Part shown: positions 18,335 through 27,096 of the stretch, piece by piece
Layout of the letters: the number at the start of each line of letters is the position of its first letter
Numbering within the stretch: position 1 is the stretch's first letter
Made by a program: the position numbers and the translations under genes
DNA from: Cupriavidus metallidurans CH34
Lineage (GTDB): Bacteria; Pseudomonadota; Gammaproteobacteria; Burkholderiales; Burkholderiaceae
Length of the DNA stretch: 64,000 nt
Reading direction: 5' to 3'
NCBI RefSeq assembly: GCF_000196015.1
Contig: NC_007974.2
Location: forward strand, 868,001-932,000
Notes under the pieces: model-generated
Told to the model about the DNA's origin: nothing
What the model saw: only the letters and a program-made list of their open reading frames with translations
Databases searched by the model: none

Positions 18335-18937
18335 TGTGCGGCTCCCCTGTGCTTTTTGATCTAGACGTGGCCCGCAATCGAGGCAACAACACTCACGGCT
18401 TGTACATAACCGCCAAAGTTGTAGACCTGCATATTGTCGGTCGTTGCTTCCACGGAAGTGTGCGGTCAACCACAGAAGGGATCGTGCGAATGAGCATGGC
18501 TGCTTATGGCGCCGATCCAGACGATGCAGACGGTCCGCCCTAGGTCCGCTCCTGGCCGGCTGCGGAAATCCGTCGCGGGCCGACGATCCGCCGGCCCTTG
18601 TGCACCGTGGGATTTCCGTTGTCTCCCCATTGGGGCGCCTAAAGTGATGGGGGAGAATCGCCGAAGCCGAGCCCTGAGCCGCCGTCCCAGTCAAGCGCCA
18701 GTTATGGCGCTCATCCATGAGGCCATATGGATACCGGGGAGTACTTCATCTTGGACAGACGCTATGGTCTGGCGCCTCAGAAGAAATGCCCCATCAGTAG
18801 GCTGGGGCATTTGCATTTCTCTCAACCAATCCGCGAGTTTAAGCGCTTCTTCGGTCGAAGCCCTGTCGAGGAAGTGCGCGACATGCGCGAGTCGTTCGTG
18901 CTCTCGCCGGCGGTTCGTTTCGGCACCTGGTCACTCG
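18335..18937. other. gene-free stretch with a strong hairpin
   Basis: About 600 bases. The one clear structure is a perfect 10-bp stem at 18784-18812 (AAATGCCCCA, 9-base loop, TGGGGCATTT). A minus-strand frame through 18700-18920 reads plausibly (ERLAHVAHFLDRASTEEALK) but has no start codon or ribosome-binding site and is not called. The stretch should hold the promoter of the membrane-protein gene. Confidence 0.45.
18784..18812. terminator. perfect 10-bp stem-loop
   Basis: AAATGCCCCA and TGGGGCATTT enclose a 9-base loop. The arms begin with A and end with T, so a short T-tract follows the stem on both strands. It lies downstream of the minus-strand oxidoreductase gene (ends 18938) and is best explained as its terminator, about 125 bases beyond the stop. 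Confidence 0.55.
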
Positions 18938-19864
18938 CTACGCAGCCATATCCAGAACCACCTTCCCCCGTACATGGCCGCCCATGCTCCTTGCAAGGGC
19001 GTGGCTTGCCTCTGGAAGGGAGAAGACCGAATCGATGTGGATGCGCAGATCGCCCGATGCATGGAGCGCGCCCAACGCGGCAAGCTGCGGTCCATCTGAG
19101 CGGGTCGCAAAGTGTTTGCCAGTTACCTGCGCTTTATTGCCTCGCCCGGTGTCAGGCTTGCTCACGGTGGAAACCAGAATGCCGCCGCGCTTCAGCACGG
19201 ACCATGACCGCGCCTGCGTCGTGCCGCCAACGAGGTCGAGCACCAGATCGACATCAGAGACCTGCTTCGCGAAGTCCGTCGCATGGTAGTCGATAACTTC
19301 TGCGGCGCCGAGGCTCTGCACGTACTCGCGATTGCCGGGCGAAGCAGTGCCGATGACGTGCGCCCCCGCAAGCTTCGCGAGTTGTACCGCTGCACTGCCT
19401 ACACCACCGGCTGCCGCGTGAATCAGAACGCTTTGGCCTTTGCGTAGCTCACCATGCTCATGCAACGCTTGCCAGGCGGTCAACGTGGCGGCCGGAGTCG
19501 CCGCCGCGTCTGTAAAACTCAGCCGTGCCGGCTTGCGAGCCAGACGCGCCGGGTCCACGACGATGCGGTTTGCGTAGGCCCCCACGATGCCGATGAAGCC
19601 CATCACCTCGTCGCCCGGCGCCAGCGTGCTCACGTTGCGTCCGACCGCTAGCACCGTGCCGGCGGCGTCGACGCCTGGGGTGAATGGCAAGGGAAGGGGA
19701 ATGAACGCTTTCATTGCGCCACTGACGATCTTCCAGTCGATCGGATTGACCGCTGCGGCGGCGACATCGATGAGGACTTCGTCGTCGCCCGGTACGGGGT
19801 CGTCCAGCTTTGCCAACGTCATTGCGTCAAGACCGCCGTAGGCGGCAACTCGTATGGCTTTCAT
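18938..19864 (-). CDS. NADP-dependent quinone-type oxidoreductase (MDR family)
   Basis: 308 aa medium-chain reductase. GroES-like N-terminus (AAAAVNPIDWKIVSGAM) and Rossmann motif HAAAGGVGSAAVQLAKLAG, with no zinc ligands, place it with NADP-dependent alkenal/quinone reductases. Its ATG overlaps the SnoaL stop codon (ATGA), so translation is probably coupled. Third gene of the DoxX-SnoaL-reductase operon, controlled by the divergent LysR. Confidence 0.9.
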   Translation of the reverse strand: MKAIRVAAYGGLDAMTLAKLDDPVPGDDEVLIDVAAAAVNPIDWKIVSGAMKAFIPLPLPFTPGVDAAGTVLAVGRNVSTLAPGDEVMGFIGIVGAYANRIVVDPARLARKPARLSFTDAAATPAATLTAWQALHEHGELRKGQSVLIHAAAGGVGSAAVQLAKLAGAHVIGTASPGNREYVQSLGAAEVIDYHATDFAKQVSDVDLVLDLVGGTTQARSWSVLKRGGILVSTVSKPDTGRGNKAQVTGKHFATRSDGPQLAALGALHASGDLRIHIDSVFSLPEASHALARSMGGHVRGKVVLDMAA

Positions 19865-20292
19865 CGGGTGCTCCTTGAAGGAATGCCTGCAATGGGGGCG
19901 TCGAGCGCCAGTGCGGCCTGAACGGGGTCGAAATACTCGCGCAGATGAGTTATGCGCCCGTCGCGAGCGGTCAGGAAGACGACATACTCCTGGCGGTAGG
20001 TGTGTCCGGTTGACGGAATCAACCCTTCGGCACGGACACGTGCCACGGCATGGTGCGGGTCCGCAGTGGGAGTGACTACGGCGTCGAAAAAGCGAAAGTC
20101 CTTGACCGCGCCGATGAACCAAGCGGCGTGCTCGATCACCGCTTCGCGCCCCTCGAGCCGCTGTGGATGCCCGAGGCTCGGCGCATAGGGCAGTTCCCAC
20201 ACAACGTCGTCGGCAATTAGCTCTTGCCACTGCTGGTTGTCGTCGACCAGCCACCGGAGGTGAAGCTGCAACAGCTCTGAGGCGATGCTCAT
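19861..20292 (-). CDS. SnoaL-like (NTF2-fold) protein
   Basis: 143 aa. An N-terminal helix pair (LLQLHLRWLVDDNQQWQEL) followed by a curved sheet (VWELPYAPSLGHPQRLEGRE shortened, then GRITHLREYFDPVQAA) is typical of SnoaL-like polyketide-cyclase/ketosteroid-isomerase folds. The catalytic role is unknown. It overlaps the oxidoreductase gene by 4 bp and follows DoxX by 26 bp. A broken relative is at 31.3-31.7 kb. Confidence 0.85.
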   Translation of the reverse strand: MSIASELLQLHLRWLVDDNQQWQELIADDVVWELPYAPSLGHPQRLEGREAVIEHAAWFIGAVKDFRFFDAVVTPTADPHHAVARVRAEGLIPSTGHTYRQEYVVFLTARDGRITHLREYFDPVQAALALDAPIAGIPSRSTR

Positions 20293-20318
20293 GATGGTTT
20301 CCCTTGTCTGTGCATTGG

Positions 20319-20741
20319 TCAGGCGATGGCCTGGCTGGCCGGCGCGCGGCGCGCGTCCAGACCGAATGCCCCGCTGCCGAAGGCTGCTACCTGCAGCAGT
20401 CCTCCAGCCATGGCGAAGTTCTTCAGGAAGTGGAACATCTGATTCTGGTCGGCCAGCGCGTGGTGGAAGATCAGCGCCGTCACCACCGCATAGGTCGCCA
20501 ACAACAAGGCGACGATGCGCGTGCGATAACCAGCAACCAGCAGCACTGCACCTGCCAGTTCAAGGATCAGGGCGCCCAGATAGCCCAGCAGCGGTGCGGG
20601 CAATCCCAGGGACGCTATGTAGGACATCGTTGCGCCCGGAGCCATTAGCTTGCCCAGACCGCTGACGAGGAAGAGGGCAGCGATGAGGATTCGGCCGATG
20701 GCCGGGATCACCGTTTTCGGAATTGCGAGATTCTTGTTCAT
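20319..20741 (-). CDS. DoxX family membrane protein
   Basis: 140 aa with four membrane helices; GRILIAALFLVSGLGKLMAPG is the family signature. The ATG at 20741 is preferred to one 9 bp upstream because AAAGGA lies at the right distance from it. First gene of the DoxX-SnoaL-reductase operon, divergent from a LysR gene. The combination suggests electrophile or quinone detoxification. Confidence 0.9.
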   Translation of the reverse strand: MNKNLAIPKTVIPAIGRILIAALFLVSGLGKLMAPGATMSYIASLGLPAPLLGYLGALILELAGAVLLVAGYRTRIVALLLATYAVVTALIFHHALADQNQMFHFLKNFAMAGGLLQVAAFGSGAFGLDARRAPASQAIA

Positions 20742-20864
20742 GACGAGCATCCTTTAGGAAGGCGGATGAAAGATGGGTTGCGTGGATCAGAAGCTTGCTG
20801 GGGTTGTGCCCCGTTGCTGAAGAAGATTAGGCGGGCGAAATCCATGTCGGTAGCCTATATTTCT

Positions 20865-20891
20865 AGATGTTTCCCATCTACAGAGTAGATA
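20865..20891. promoter_or_regulatory. overlapping inverted repeats, LysR operator candidate
   Basis: TAGATG-TTTCC-CATCTA (20865-20881) and ATCTAC-AGA-GTAGAT (20877-20891) are two perfect, overlapping inverted repeats. They end directly at the LysR start codon (20893) and lie between the LysR gene and the divergent DoxX operon. Their position would allow repression of the LysR gene itself and activation of the operon. Confidence 0.65.
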
Positions 20892-20892
20892 G

Positions 20893-21807
20893 ATGCTCGA
20901 CGCCGTCTCGCTGGACCAACTCCGCACCTTCATTGCCGCCGTGGACGAAGGCAGCTTCTCCGCGGCGGGTCGCAAACTACGGAGGGCGCAGTCCGTCGTC
21001 AGCCACACGCTTGCCAATCTGGAGGGGCAAATCGGTGTGCAACTGTTCGACCGCAGCGGACGCTATCCGCGGCTGACGGAGCAGGGCACGGCACTGCTGG
21101 CGCAGGCTCGCCTGGTCGTGAGCGGGATGGACGGTTTCAAGTCGACGGCAAGGGCTATCGCAGAAGGGCTGGAGCCTGAACTTTCGGTGGTGGTGGACGT
21201 GATGTACCCGATGGCTTCGCTCACGGACGCGGTCGGCGCGTTCCGGAAGGCGTTTCCTCACACGCCGCTGCGGCTTTATGTCGAGGCACTTGGCGCAGTC
21301 CTGCAGCCCGTGCTGGCGCAGCAATGCCGGCTTGGAATCAGCGGCTCGATGCCTTCCGTCCCGGAGGTCATGGATGCGGAAAAGCTACTCGATGTGCCAA
21401 TGGTGACAGTGACCAGCCCGTCACATCCGTTGGCCACCCGCACGGGAGTTCTACGGCCGCGCGACCTGAAGGCGCATGTGCAACTGGTGCTGACCGACCG
21501 GACATCGCTGACCGACGGCATGACCTTCGATGTGTTCTCGCCGCAGACCTGGCACCTGGCCGATCTTGGTGCCAAGCACGCCTTTCTGCGCGCGGGGTTC
21601 GGATGGGGGCATATGCCGGTCGAGATGGTTCAGCACGATCTGGATACAGGCTATTTGGTCAGGTTGCAGATCGAGCAGTTCCAACCGCATACGCCGCCTA
21701 TTTCGATGTTTGCGGTCTACCGAAAGGACACGCCACCAGGGCCCGCAGGGCAATGGTTCCTGCGCAGGCTCAAGGGAGGCGAGGCGGCGTCGCTCCCAGC
21801 GCGTTAA
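20893..21807 (+). CDS. LysR-family transcriptional regulator
   Basis: 304 aa. Winged helix at the N-terminus (LDQLRTFIAAVDEGSFSAAGRKLRRAQSVV shortened: AGRKLRRAQSVVSHTLANLE) followed by the ligand domain. Divergent from the DoxX-SnoaL-reductase operon with stacked inverted repeats directly before its ATG, which makes that operon its probable target. No ideal ribosome-binding site; AGAGTAGA sits inside the operator. Confidence 0.92.
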   Translation: MLDAVSLDQLRTFIAAVDEGSFSAAGRKLRRAQSVVSHTLANLEGQIGVQLFDRSGRYPRLTEQGTALLAQARLVVSGMDGFKSTARAIAEGLEPELSVVVDVMYPMASLTDAVGAFRKAFPHTPLRLYVEALGAVLQPVLAQQCRLGISGSMPSVPEVMDAEKLLDVPMVTVTSPSHPLATRTGVLRPRDLKAHVQLVLTDRTSLTDGMTFDVFSPQTWHLADLGAKHAFLRAGFGWGHMPVEMVQHDLDTGYLVRLQIEQFQPHTPPISMFAVYRKDTPPGPAGQWFLRRLKGGEAASLPAR

Positions 21808-21996
21808 AGGCCATGCGTTGATGGAGCGATGGGCCCCTGCTTGCTCGCAACTTCGCCGGTCGTCGGTATGTGTTTGCGAAGCGGATGCCTCCGCTCAAGC
21901 GTGCAATGGCGCAAACTGGCTTTGGATTCAACCGGTCAACTGGCCAAGGTTTGGCGACGGGCGCAAACTAGCCATGAGTGACCGATTGCGGCATCA

Positions 21997-23172
21997 TCAT
22001 TCGATCAGCCCACGGGCGGCCTGCCTGACGTCGGGCGAGGAGAAGCGGAAAACAGCGCGATCCAGCAAGTAATGGATGAAGCCAGTCGCGAAGCCCAGTG
22101 CCAGCAGCGCCGGCACGTAAGGCGAGGAGCGCAGCCAGCGCGCCGCCTCACCGAAGATGCGATCGGCGTAGGCGTATTCGTCGGTCACGGCCTCCACTTC
22201 CAGCAGCGGTAGCAGCAAGGTTGAGACAACGGCGAGCACGAGCAGCACTGCCCAGCCGCGTCGATTGATGGGCGCCAGCAGTTGCAGCCAGTGCGTGCCA
22301 GGCGACTGAGCCCCACCGGAAGCCGCGAGCGAGGTGAGTCCCATTGCCGCGCTCCAATGCTGCACGCTCCACAGTACGATGAACAGGAAGGGGTCGCGCG
22401 CGAGGAAGGCGACGAGCACCATAGACGAGACGCTTAGGATGTAGGCCACGCGCGGCAACGATGTACGCTGCGAGCGCAGTTCGACATATAGCATCAGGCC
22501 AGTCAGGATTGCGACGAAGGCAATGCCGCCATCGTGCAGTGCGCGTGCGAACACGTCCAACCAGATCCCTCCTGGCAGCGGGTTGATCCAGCGATCCTGG
22601 AAAGCTATCGATCCAGCCAAGGCGTCTGCCAATACGACGAAGCCACCGCCCACGACAAGCGCGAACCACCGATCAAGCCGTCGCGTGACCGCGTCGGATG
22701 CTCGTCCCGCGCGGGAGCGGTACAGGCTAAGTAGCCCAAAATGCTGCGCGGCGAAATGGTGACTCACCAGCAGGTAGTCCAGGACGGCCAACCACACCAC
22801 GCGCTCAGTCACCGGTATCGGCAGCACGCTCTCGGGCGTCAGAAGCAGGGTGAAGCAGGCCACGGCGATGGTCAGTGGGGCCACGACGAAGCGTAGCCGC
22901 TGCGTCGTGAGCAGGGGGCGGTAGGCCGGGGTTGCGTAGGCCAACCAGGCCGACGAGACGCGGTGGCCGAACCATAGAGGTACCGCAAAGGCAAAGAACA
23001 GCCCATCCACCGGGCTGGCGCGCACGTCGTCATGACCCCAAGCCAGCAGAAGGACCAGGGGGGCTAACCACAGTGCATTCAGTACCCAAACGAGATCCCA
23101 AGCCGGGTTCTTGATCCAGCGCGTGGTGGGCTTCCTGGCTTCGCGGCTGCCGCGCAACTGGCCGTCGGCCAT
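21997..23172 (-). CDS. polytopic membrane protein of unknown function
   Basis: 391 aa with about nine to ten membrane helices. The ATG at 23172 follows AGGAG; the frame extends 70 codons upstream but without homology. Histidine-rich motifs within or next to helices (LVSHHFAAQHFGLLSLYR and VLWSVQHWSAAMGL) are striking and could bind metal or heme, but I do not recognise the family. It is a single gene, convergent with the LysR gene. A short hairpin (AGCGGA-TGCC-TCCGCT, 21880-21895) lies between the two 3' ends. Confidence 0.75.
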   Translation of the reverse strand: MADGQLRGSREARKPTTRWIKNPAWDLVWVLNALWLAPLVLLLAWGHDDVRASPVDGLFFAFAVPLWFGHRVSSAWLAYATPAYRPLLTTQRLRFVVAPLTIAVACFTLLLTPESVLPIPVTERVVWLAVLDYLLVSHHFAAQHFGLLSLYRSRAGRASDAVTRRLDRWFALVVGGGFVVLADALAGSIAFQDRWINPLPGGIWLDVFARALHDGGIAFVAILTGLMLYVELRSQRTSLPRVAYILSVSSMVLVAFLARDPFLFIVLWSVQHWSAAMGLTSLAASGGAQSPGTHWLQLLAPINRRGWAVLLVLAVVSTLLLPLLEVEAVTDEYAYADRIFGEAARWLRSSPYVPALLALGFATGFIHYLLDRAVFRFSSPDVRQAARGLIE

Positions 23173-23726
23173 GGTGGAACTCCTGGAAGTTGCTTGCCTG
23201 ATGGTGGTTTCAGCATATGTGCATATGGATCGGGAGGAGAAATACTTTCCTGTCTTCGGCGACGCTCGCGGGCCGACTTCGAACTGGCGGTTCCGCAACG
23301 TTCTCGTGCTGTAGCGCCAGCTCAGAAGCCAGTTCAGGCTTCGGAACGGCGCCATTTCCTCGAAGATCGAACTGTAGTTCATCGGGCCAACTCGGTCATC
23401 GAGTATCGGAAATCCAACGGCTCAAACTGGCCGGTCTCGGCGCTCCGCCTATCCAGGTAAGGGCTTCCTGGTGCAGAAGGCAGCTACCGCAACCCGTCTC
23501 TGCGGTTCGGCGTGACCAGATCAGACGGCGGTAGTAGCCAGAAGAGCTGTCGTACCCTTCGTTCTGCTGTGCCGTTGATGCCGGGGTTTCCACCGAGTGT
23601 CCCGATGCGTCAAACGGTGGCCCTGGAATGTCAAATGACTAGCCGGATTTCATCACTTCTAGCTCGAACGTTTTCGGAGACAAGCCTGATTTTTGCAGTA
23701 GCCTTCACCGGCAGCCGTGCTGCCAC
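23173..23726. other. gene-free stretch with a dispersed repeat copy
   Basis: About 550 bases. No gene is supported. It holds the upstream region of the membrane-protein gene and, at 23427-23489, one copy of a degenerate repeat also found at 31839-31902. Confidence 0.5.
23427..23489 (+). repeat. degenerate dispersed repeat, copy A
   Basis: About 62 bases starting TGGCCGGTCTCGGC and ending GCAGAAGGCAGCTACCG. They align over the whole length with copy B (31839-31902), roughly four in five bases identical by eye. Both lie next to pseudogenes in otherwise gene-free sequence. It may be the tail of a decayed element. No terminal repeats are visible. Confidence 0.6.
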
Positions 23727-24265
23727 TTGAGAACGTCCACAACCTGCGCGACCTCGGTGGCCTGGTCAGCCGCGATGGCAGGCGCGTGCACATGGGCCGA
23801 TCATTTCGCAGTGGCAACTCGGGCGTAGCGAGCTAATGACGCGACTGCAATCCGGCACGCAGCAGGACATGGACGACTTCATGCAGCAGGTGTATTGCGA
23901 TTTTCCGACCAAGCATCAATCTGCCTTTGGCAAGTTCATGAAAGAGGCAGAAGCAGGCCGAGCGTTGTTGCACGGGCTAGGATCGGTCCGGCTTCGCCAC
24001 CATGCTGTTGTTGTCGGCGCTTTCTGTGGCACTGGACACGATCCTGGTCAGCTATCTGGAATCGAATCACCGGAACCAGCGACGCTTCCACGGCCTGTCG
24101 GCTCGCCTGGCATTACTGGCAATTTCGCCTAACGTGGCGATGCCGTTGCTGAAAGCGCGGGCAGGTTACCTGCAGGCGTTGCTGCAGACCATTGAACAGG
24201 AATGGGGCAGCACAGCCAATTTCTTGAGCGAGACTCTGTCGGTGGACGAGAAGTGTCTGCAAGCA
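23727..24265 (+). pseudogene. broken protein-tyrosine/serine phosphatase
   Basis: The first part reads ENVHNLRDLGGLVSRDGRR followed by GRSFRSGN, the N-terminal motif of the Y_phosphatase3 family, then hits a stop. The next frame continues MTRLQSGTQQDMDDFM and KFMKEAEAGRALL. At the catalytic loop the frame shifts: the expected HCTAGKDRTGFATM is reduced to a few bases, so the nucleophilic cysteine is missing. A third frame gives MLLLSALSVALDTILVSYLE and NHRNQRRFHG to about 24265. At least two disruptions and the loss of the P-loop make it non-functional. Confidence 0.88.
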
Positions 24266-24358
24266 AATAACCTTGAAATAACCATGAGAGGGAAGCGGGC
24301 TGAACGGCCTCAGCAGCCGTCACCTGTCGTCAAGAAGGGGCCTTGTGTGATTGGGCGG

Positions 24359-25717
24359 CTACCCGCGTCGGGTTACCGCAGGGTCGACGGCCGGCATATG
24401 GGTCGCCGTCTGGTCGAGCACCATTTCCGGCTCGTCGGCTTCGCTATCCGTCTCGTCATCCAGTCTGCGACGCATTCGTTCCAGATCGAGGTCACCGGTC
24501 CACTTCGCCACCACCACCGTGGCCACGCCGTTGCCAATTAGGTTGGTCAGGGCGCGTGCCTCCGACATGAAGCGATCAATACCGAGGATCAAGGCAAGTC
24601 CCGCTACCGGAACATGCCCTACCGCCGATAGCGTAGCCGCGAGCACGATGAAACCACTCCCGGTGACCCCAGCGGCCCCCTTGGATGTCAGGAGCAGCAC
24701 GGCGAGCAGCGTGAGTTGCTGCGTCAGGTTCATGTCGGTGTTCGTTGCCTGGGCGATGAACACAGCCGCCATGGTCAGGTATATGGAGGTACCGTCCAGG
24801 TTGAAGGAGTAGCCAGTTGGAATCACCAGTCCGACGACGGACTTTCGGACGCCCAAGTTCTCCAGTTTGGCCATCATCCGTGGCAAGACGGATTCCGAGG
24901 AAGATGTGCCCAATACAATCAGCAGTTCCTCCTTGATGTACTTGATGAACTTCCAAATCGAAAATCCATGCAGTCGCGCAATGGTACCCAGCACGACGAA
25001 GATGAAAACCAGACAAGTGGCGTAAAAGGTTGCCATCAACTGGCCGAGTTGTAGCAGCGAACTCACTCCGTACTTGCCGATAGTGAAGGCCATGGCGCCG
25101 AAAGCGCCAAGTGGCGCGACTTTCATGATGTAGCCGACGATGGTAAAGAGCACATGCGAGAATTTCTCGATGAAGTCGAACACCAGCGTGCCGCGGCCGC
25201 CGAACTTGTGCAGCGCGAAGCCGAACATCACCGCAAACAGCAGTACCTGGAGGATTTCACCTTTTGCGAATGCATCCACTACCGTGTTCGGAATCACGTT
25301 CATCAGAAAATCCACCGTGCCCTGCATCTTTCCGGGTCCGGTGTAGGCGGCGATCCCTTTCGTGTCGAGGGTGGATGGATCGACGTTCATTCCGGCCCCG
25401 GGCTTGACGATGTTGATGATCAACAGGCCGAGCAGCAGTGCAATACTGCTCACGACCTCGAAGTACAGCAGCGCCAACCCGCCGGTCTTGCCGACCTTCT
25501 TCATGTCTTCCATGCCAGCAATGCCCACCACTACTGTGCAGAAGATGATTGGCGCGATGATCATCTTGATCAGCTTGATGAACCCGTCACCCAACGGCTT
25601 CATGGCCTCTCCGGCAGTTGGATAATAGTGGCCGAGGACCACGCCGCTGATGATGGCAACGATGACCTGGAAGTAGAGGGATCTGTAAAGCGGCTTTCGG
25701 TTGTCGACTTTTTCCAT
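24359..25717 (-). CDS. dctA: C4-dicarboxylate:cation symporter DctA
   Basis: 452 aa sodium/proton:dicarboxylate symporter of the DAACS family. Conserved features include [20 protein letters not shown] near the start, the serine-rich [13 protein letters not shown] loop, and [20 protein letters not shown]. It imports succinate, fumarate and malate. The ATG at 25717 follows GGAG with normal spacing; other in-frame ATGs lie 3, 12 and 57 bp upstream. It lies downstream of and parallel to the NuoF-like gene with a 115-bp gap, so it may be the last gene of that operon or have its own promoter. Confidence 0.93.
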
Positions 25718-25832
25718 CATCGTCTCCATTGCTGGTTCAGACCGCCAGTCGGGTCGGATCAGCCCCGCTGACATAGCAGGAGTGAGGGACTAAGGTGCCG
25801 TGCATTTCATCGCTGCCCTCTATCCTCGCCGC

Positions 25833-27077
25833 CTATGCCATAAGCAGCGCCTCGTACTCCTCACGGAACTGGTGCAGGGAACTCTCCACCACCGTCACGG
25901 CGCCGTCGATGAGGCCGCAGCGGCCGCTGCCGGGTAGGATGCGGCACAGATTCTCCAGCGCTGCCAGATCGGCATGCACACCGCGGCCCGTATCGATGCG
26001 GTTCAGCAATCGCATCAACTGGAAGCTGCCACCTTTGCACGGTGGGCATTGGCCGCACGATCCTTGCGCGAAGAAGCTCACAAATTCAGCGACCTTGCGG
26101 ACAATGCTGGTGCCTTCCGATACAACGATCATCGCCCCCGTTCCCAGACGTGAGCGTCTTAGTCGCACCGAATCAAAGTCCAGGGCGACATCGAGGTCAC
26201 GCTTCGTCAGCAGAGTATTCGAGGGCCCCCCTGTAAAGACGGCCTTGAACTCCTTGCCTTGCAACATGCCGCCACCGTGCTCGAACACCAGGGACTCCAG
26301 GCTCGTTCCCATTGGTAGTTCATACAGACCGGGGCGCAATACGTCGCCAGAGAGTGAATAGAGTTTGGTTCCGGTTGCGTTACCGATGCCGAGATCGCGA
26401 TACCACTGAGCACCGTGGCGAAGAATTCCTGGTATATGCGCTAGCGTTTCGACGTTGTTGACGATGCTTGGCGCGCCATGCACGCCTTGTTGACTGGGAA
26501 AGGGCGGCTTGCGCCGCGGGAACGGGAATCCGCCCTCGACGCTTGCGATCACCGCCGTCTCCTCGCCCCCGATGTATAGCCCTGAACTCGGTACAACGCC
26601 AAGCGACAGGGGGGCGCCCAGCAGTCGCTCGAGTTCGGCGTACCGGGGGTGCGCCTGCCATTGCCCGACGGCCTGTCGTATGACCGCAATGGCCTGCTGC
26701 TGGTGAGGGTTGACGTAAAGGACAATATGGTTGGCACGCGTGGCGGCCGCGGCGATGAGGGCACCCTCGATCACCTGATGTGGCGTGTGCTCCAGCAGGA
26801 AGCGGTCCTTGAAGGTCCCCGGCTCATCTTCGTTGCCGTTGCAGATGATGGTTTTGTCGCCGTCAGCCGCGGCGGCAACCGGCGCCCATTTGCGATGGGT
26901 CGCAAATCCGGCGCCGCCCATTCCGCGCAGATCGGCCTGCTCGATCTCGCCTATGACTGCGCCTGGATCGCACAAGGCCTTGGCCAGCCCCTCTCCTCCG
27001 CCAATTGCGAGCCATGCCTCCAGGTCCGCACCAACGCGGACATCGTCCCTCAGGAGAACCTGATTCAGCTTTTCCAT
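25833..27077 (-). CDS. NuoF-like NADH-binding/iron-sulfur subunit
   Basis: 414 aa, the length of the 51-kDa (NuoF) subunit of complex I. The FMN/NADH site is clear: GMGGAGFATHRKW and CNGNEDEPGTFKDR. The [4Fe-4S] site has SCGQCPPCKG (C341, C344, C347) and a fourth cysteine in GSGRCGL (C387). No NuoE-type [2Fe-2S] domain is present. In context with the flavoprotein and Fe-S gene upstream it would feed NADH electrons to (or take them from) the FrdA-like subunit. It starts 19 bp after the flavoprotein gene, so they are cotranscribed. No other complex I genes are present. Confidence 0.9.
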   Translation of the reverse strand: MEKLNQVLLRDDVRVGADLEAWLAIGGGEGLAKALCDPGAVIGEIEQADLRGMGGAGFATHRKWAPVAAAADGDKTIICNGNEDEPGTFKDRFLLEHTPHQVIEGALIAAAATRANHIVLYVNPHQQQAIAVIRQAVGQWQAHPRYAELERLLGAPLSLGVVPSSGLYIGGEETAVIASVEGGFPFPRRKPPFPSQQGVHGAPSIVNNVETLAHIPGILRHGAQWYRDLGIGNATGTKLYSLSGDVLRPGLYELPMGTSLESLVFEHGGGMLQGKEFKAVFTGGPSNTLLTKRDLDVALDFDSVRLRRSRLGTGAMIVVSEGTSIVRKVAEFVSFFAQGSCGQCPPCKGGSFQLMRLLNRIDTGRGVHADLAALENLCRILPGSGRCGLIDGAVTVVESSLHQFREEYEALLMA

Positions 27078-27096
27078 CGCGCGCTCCGTCTACGGC

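Noticed and set aside
18645..18930. Minus-strand reading frame with a plausible amphipathic helix (ERLAHVAHFLDRASTEEALK)
   Set aside because: No start codon or ribosome-binding site, and it contains a strong hairpin; not enough to call a gene.
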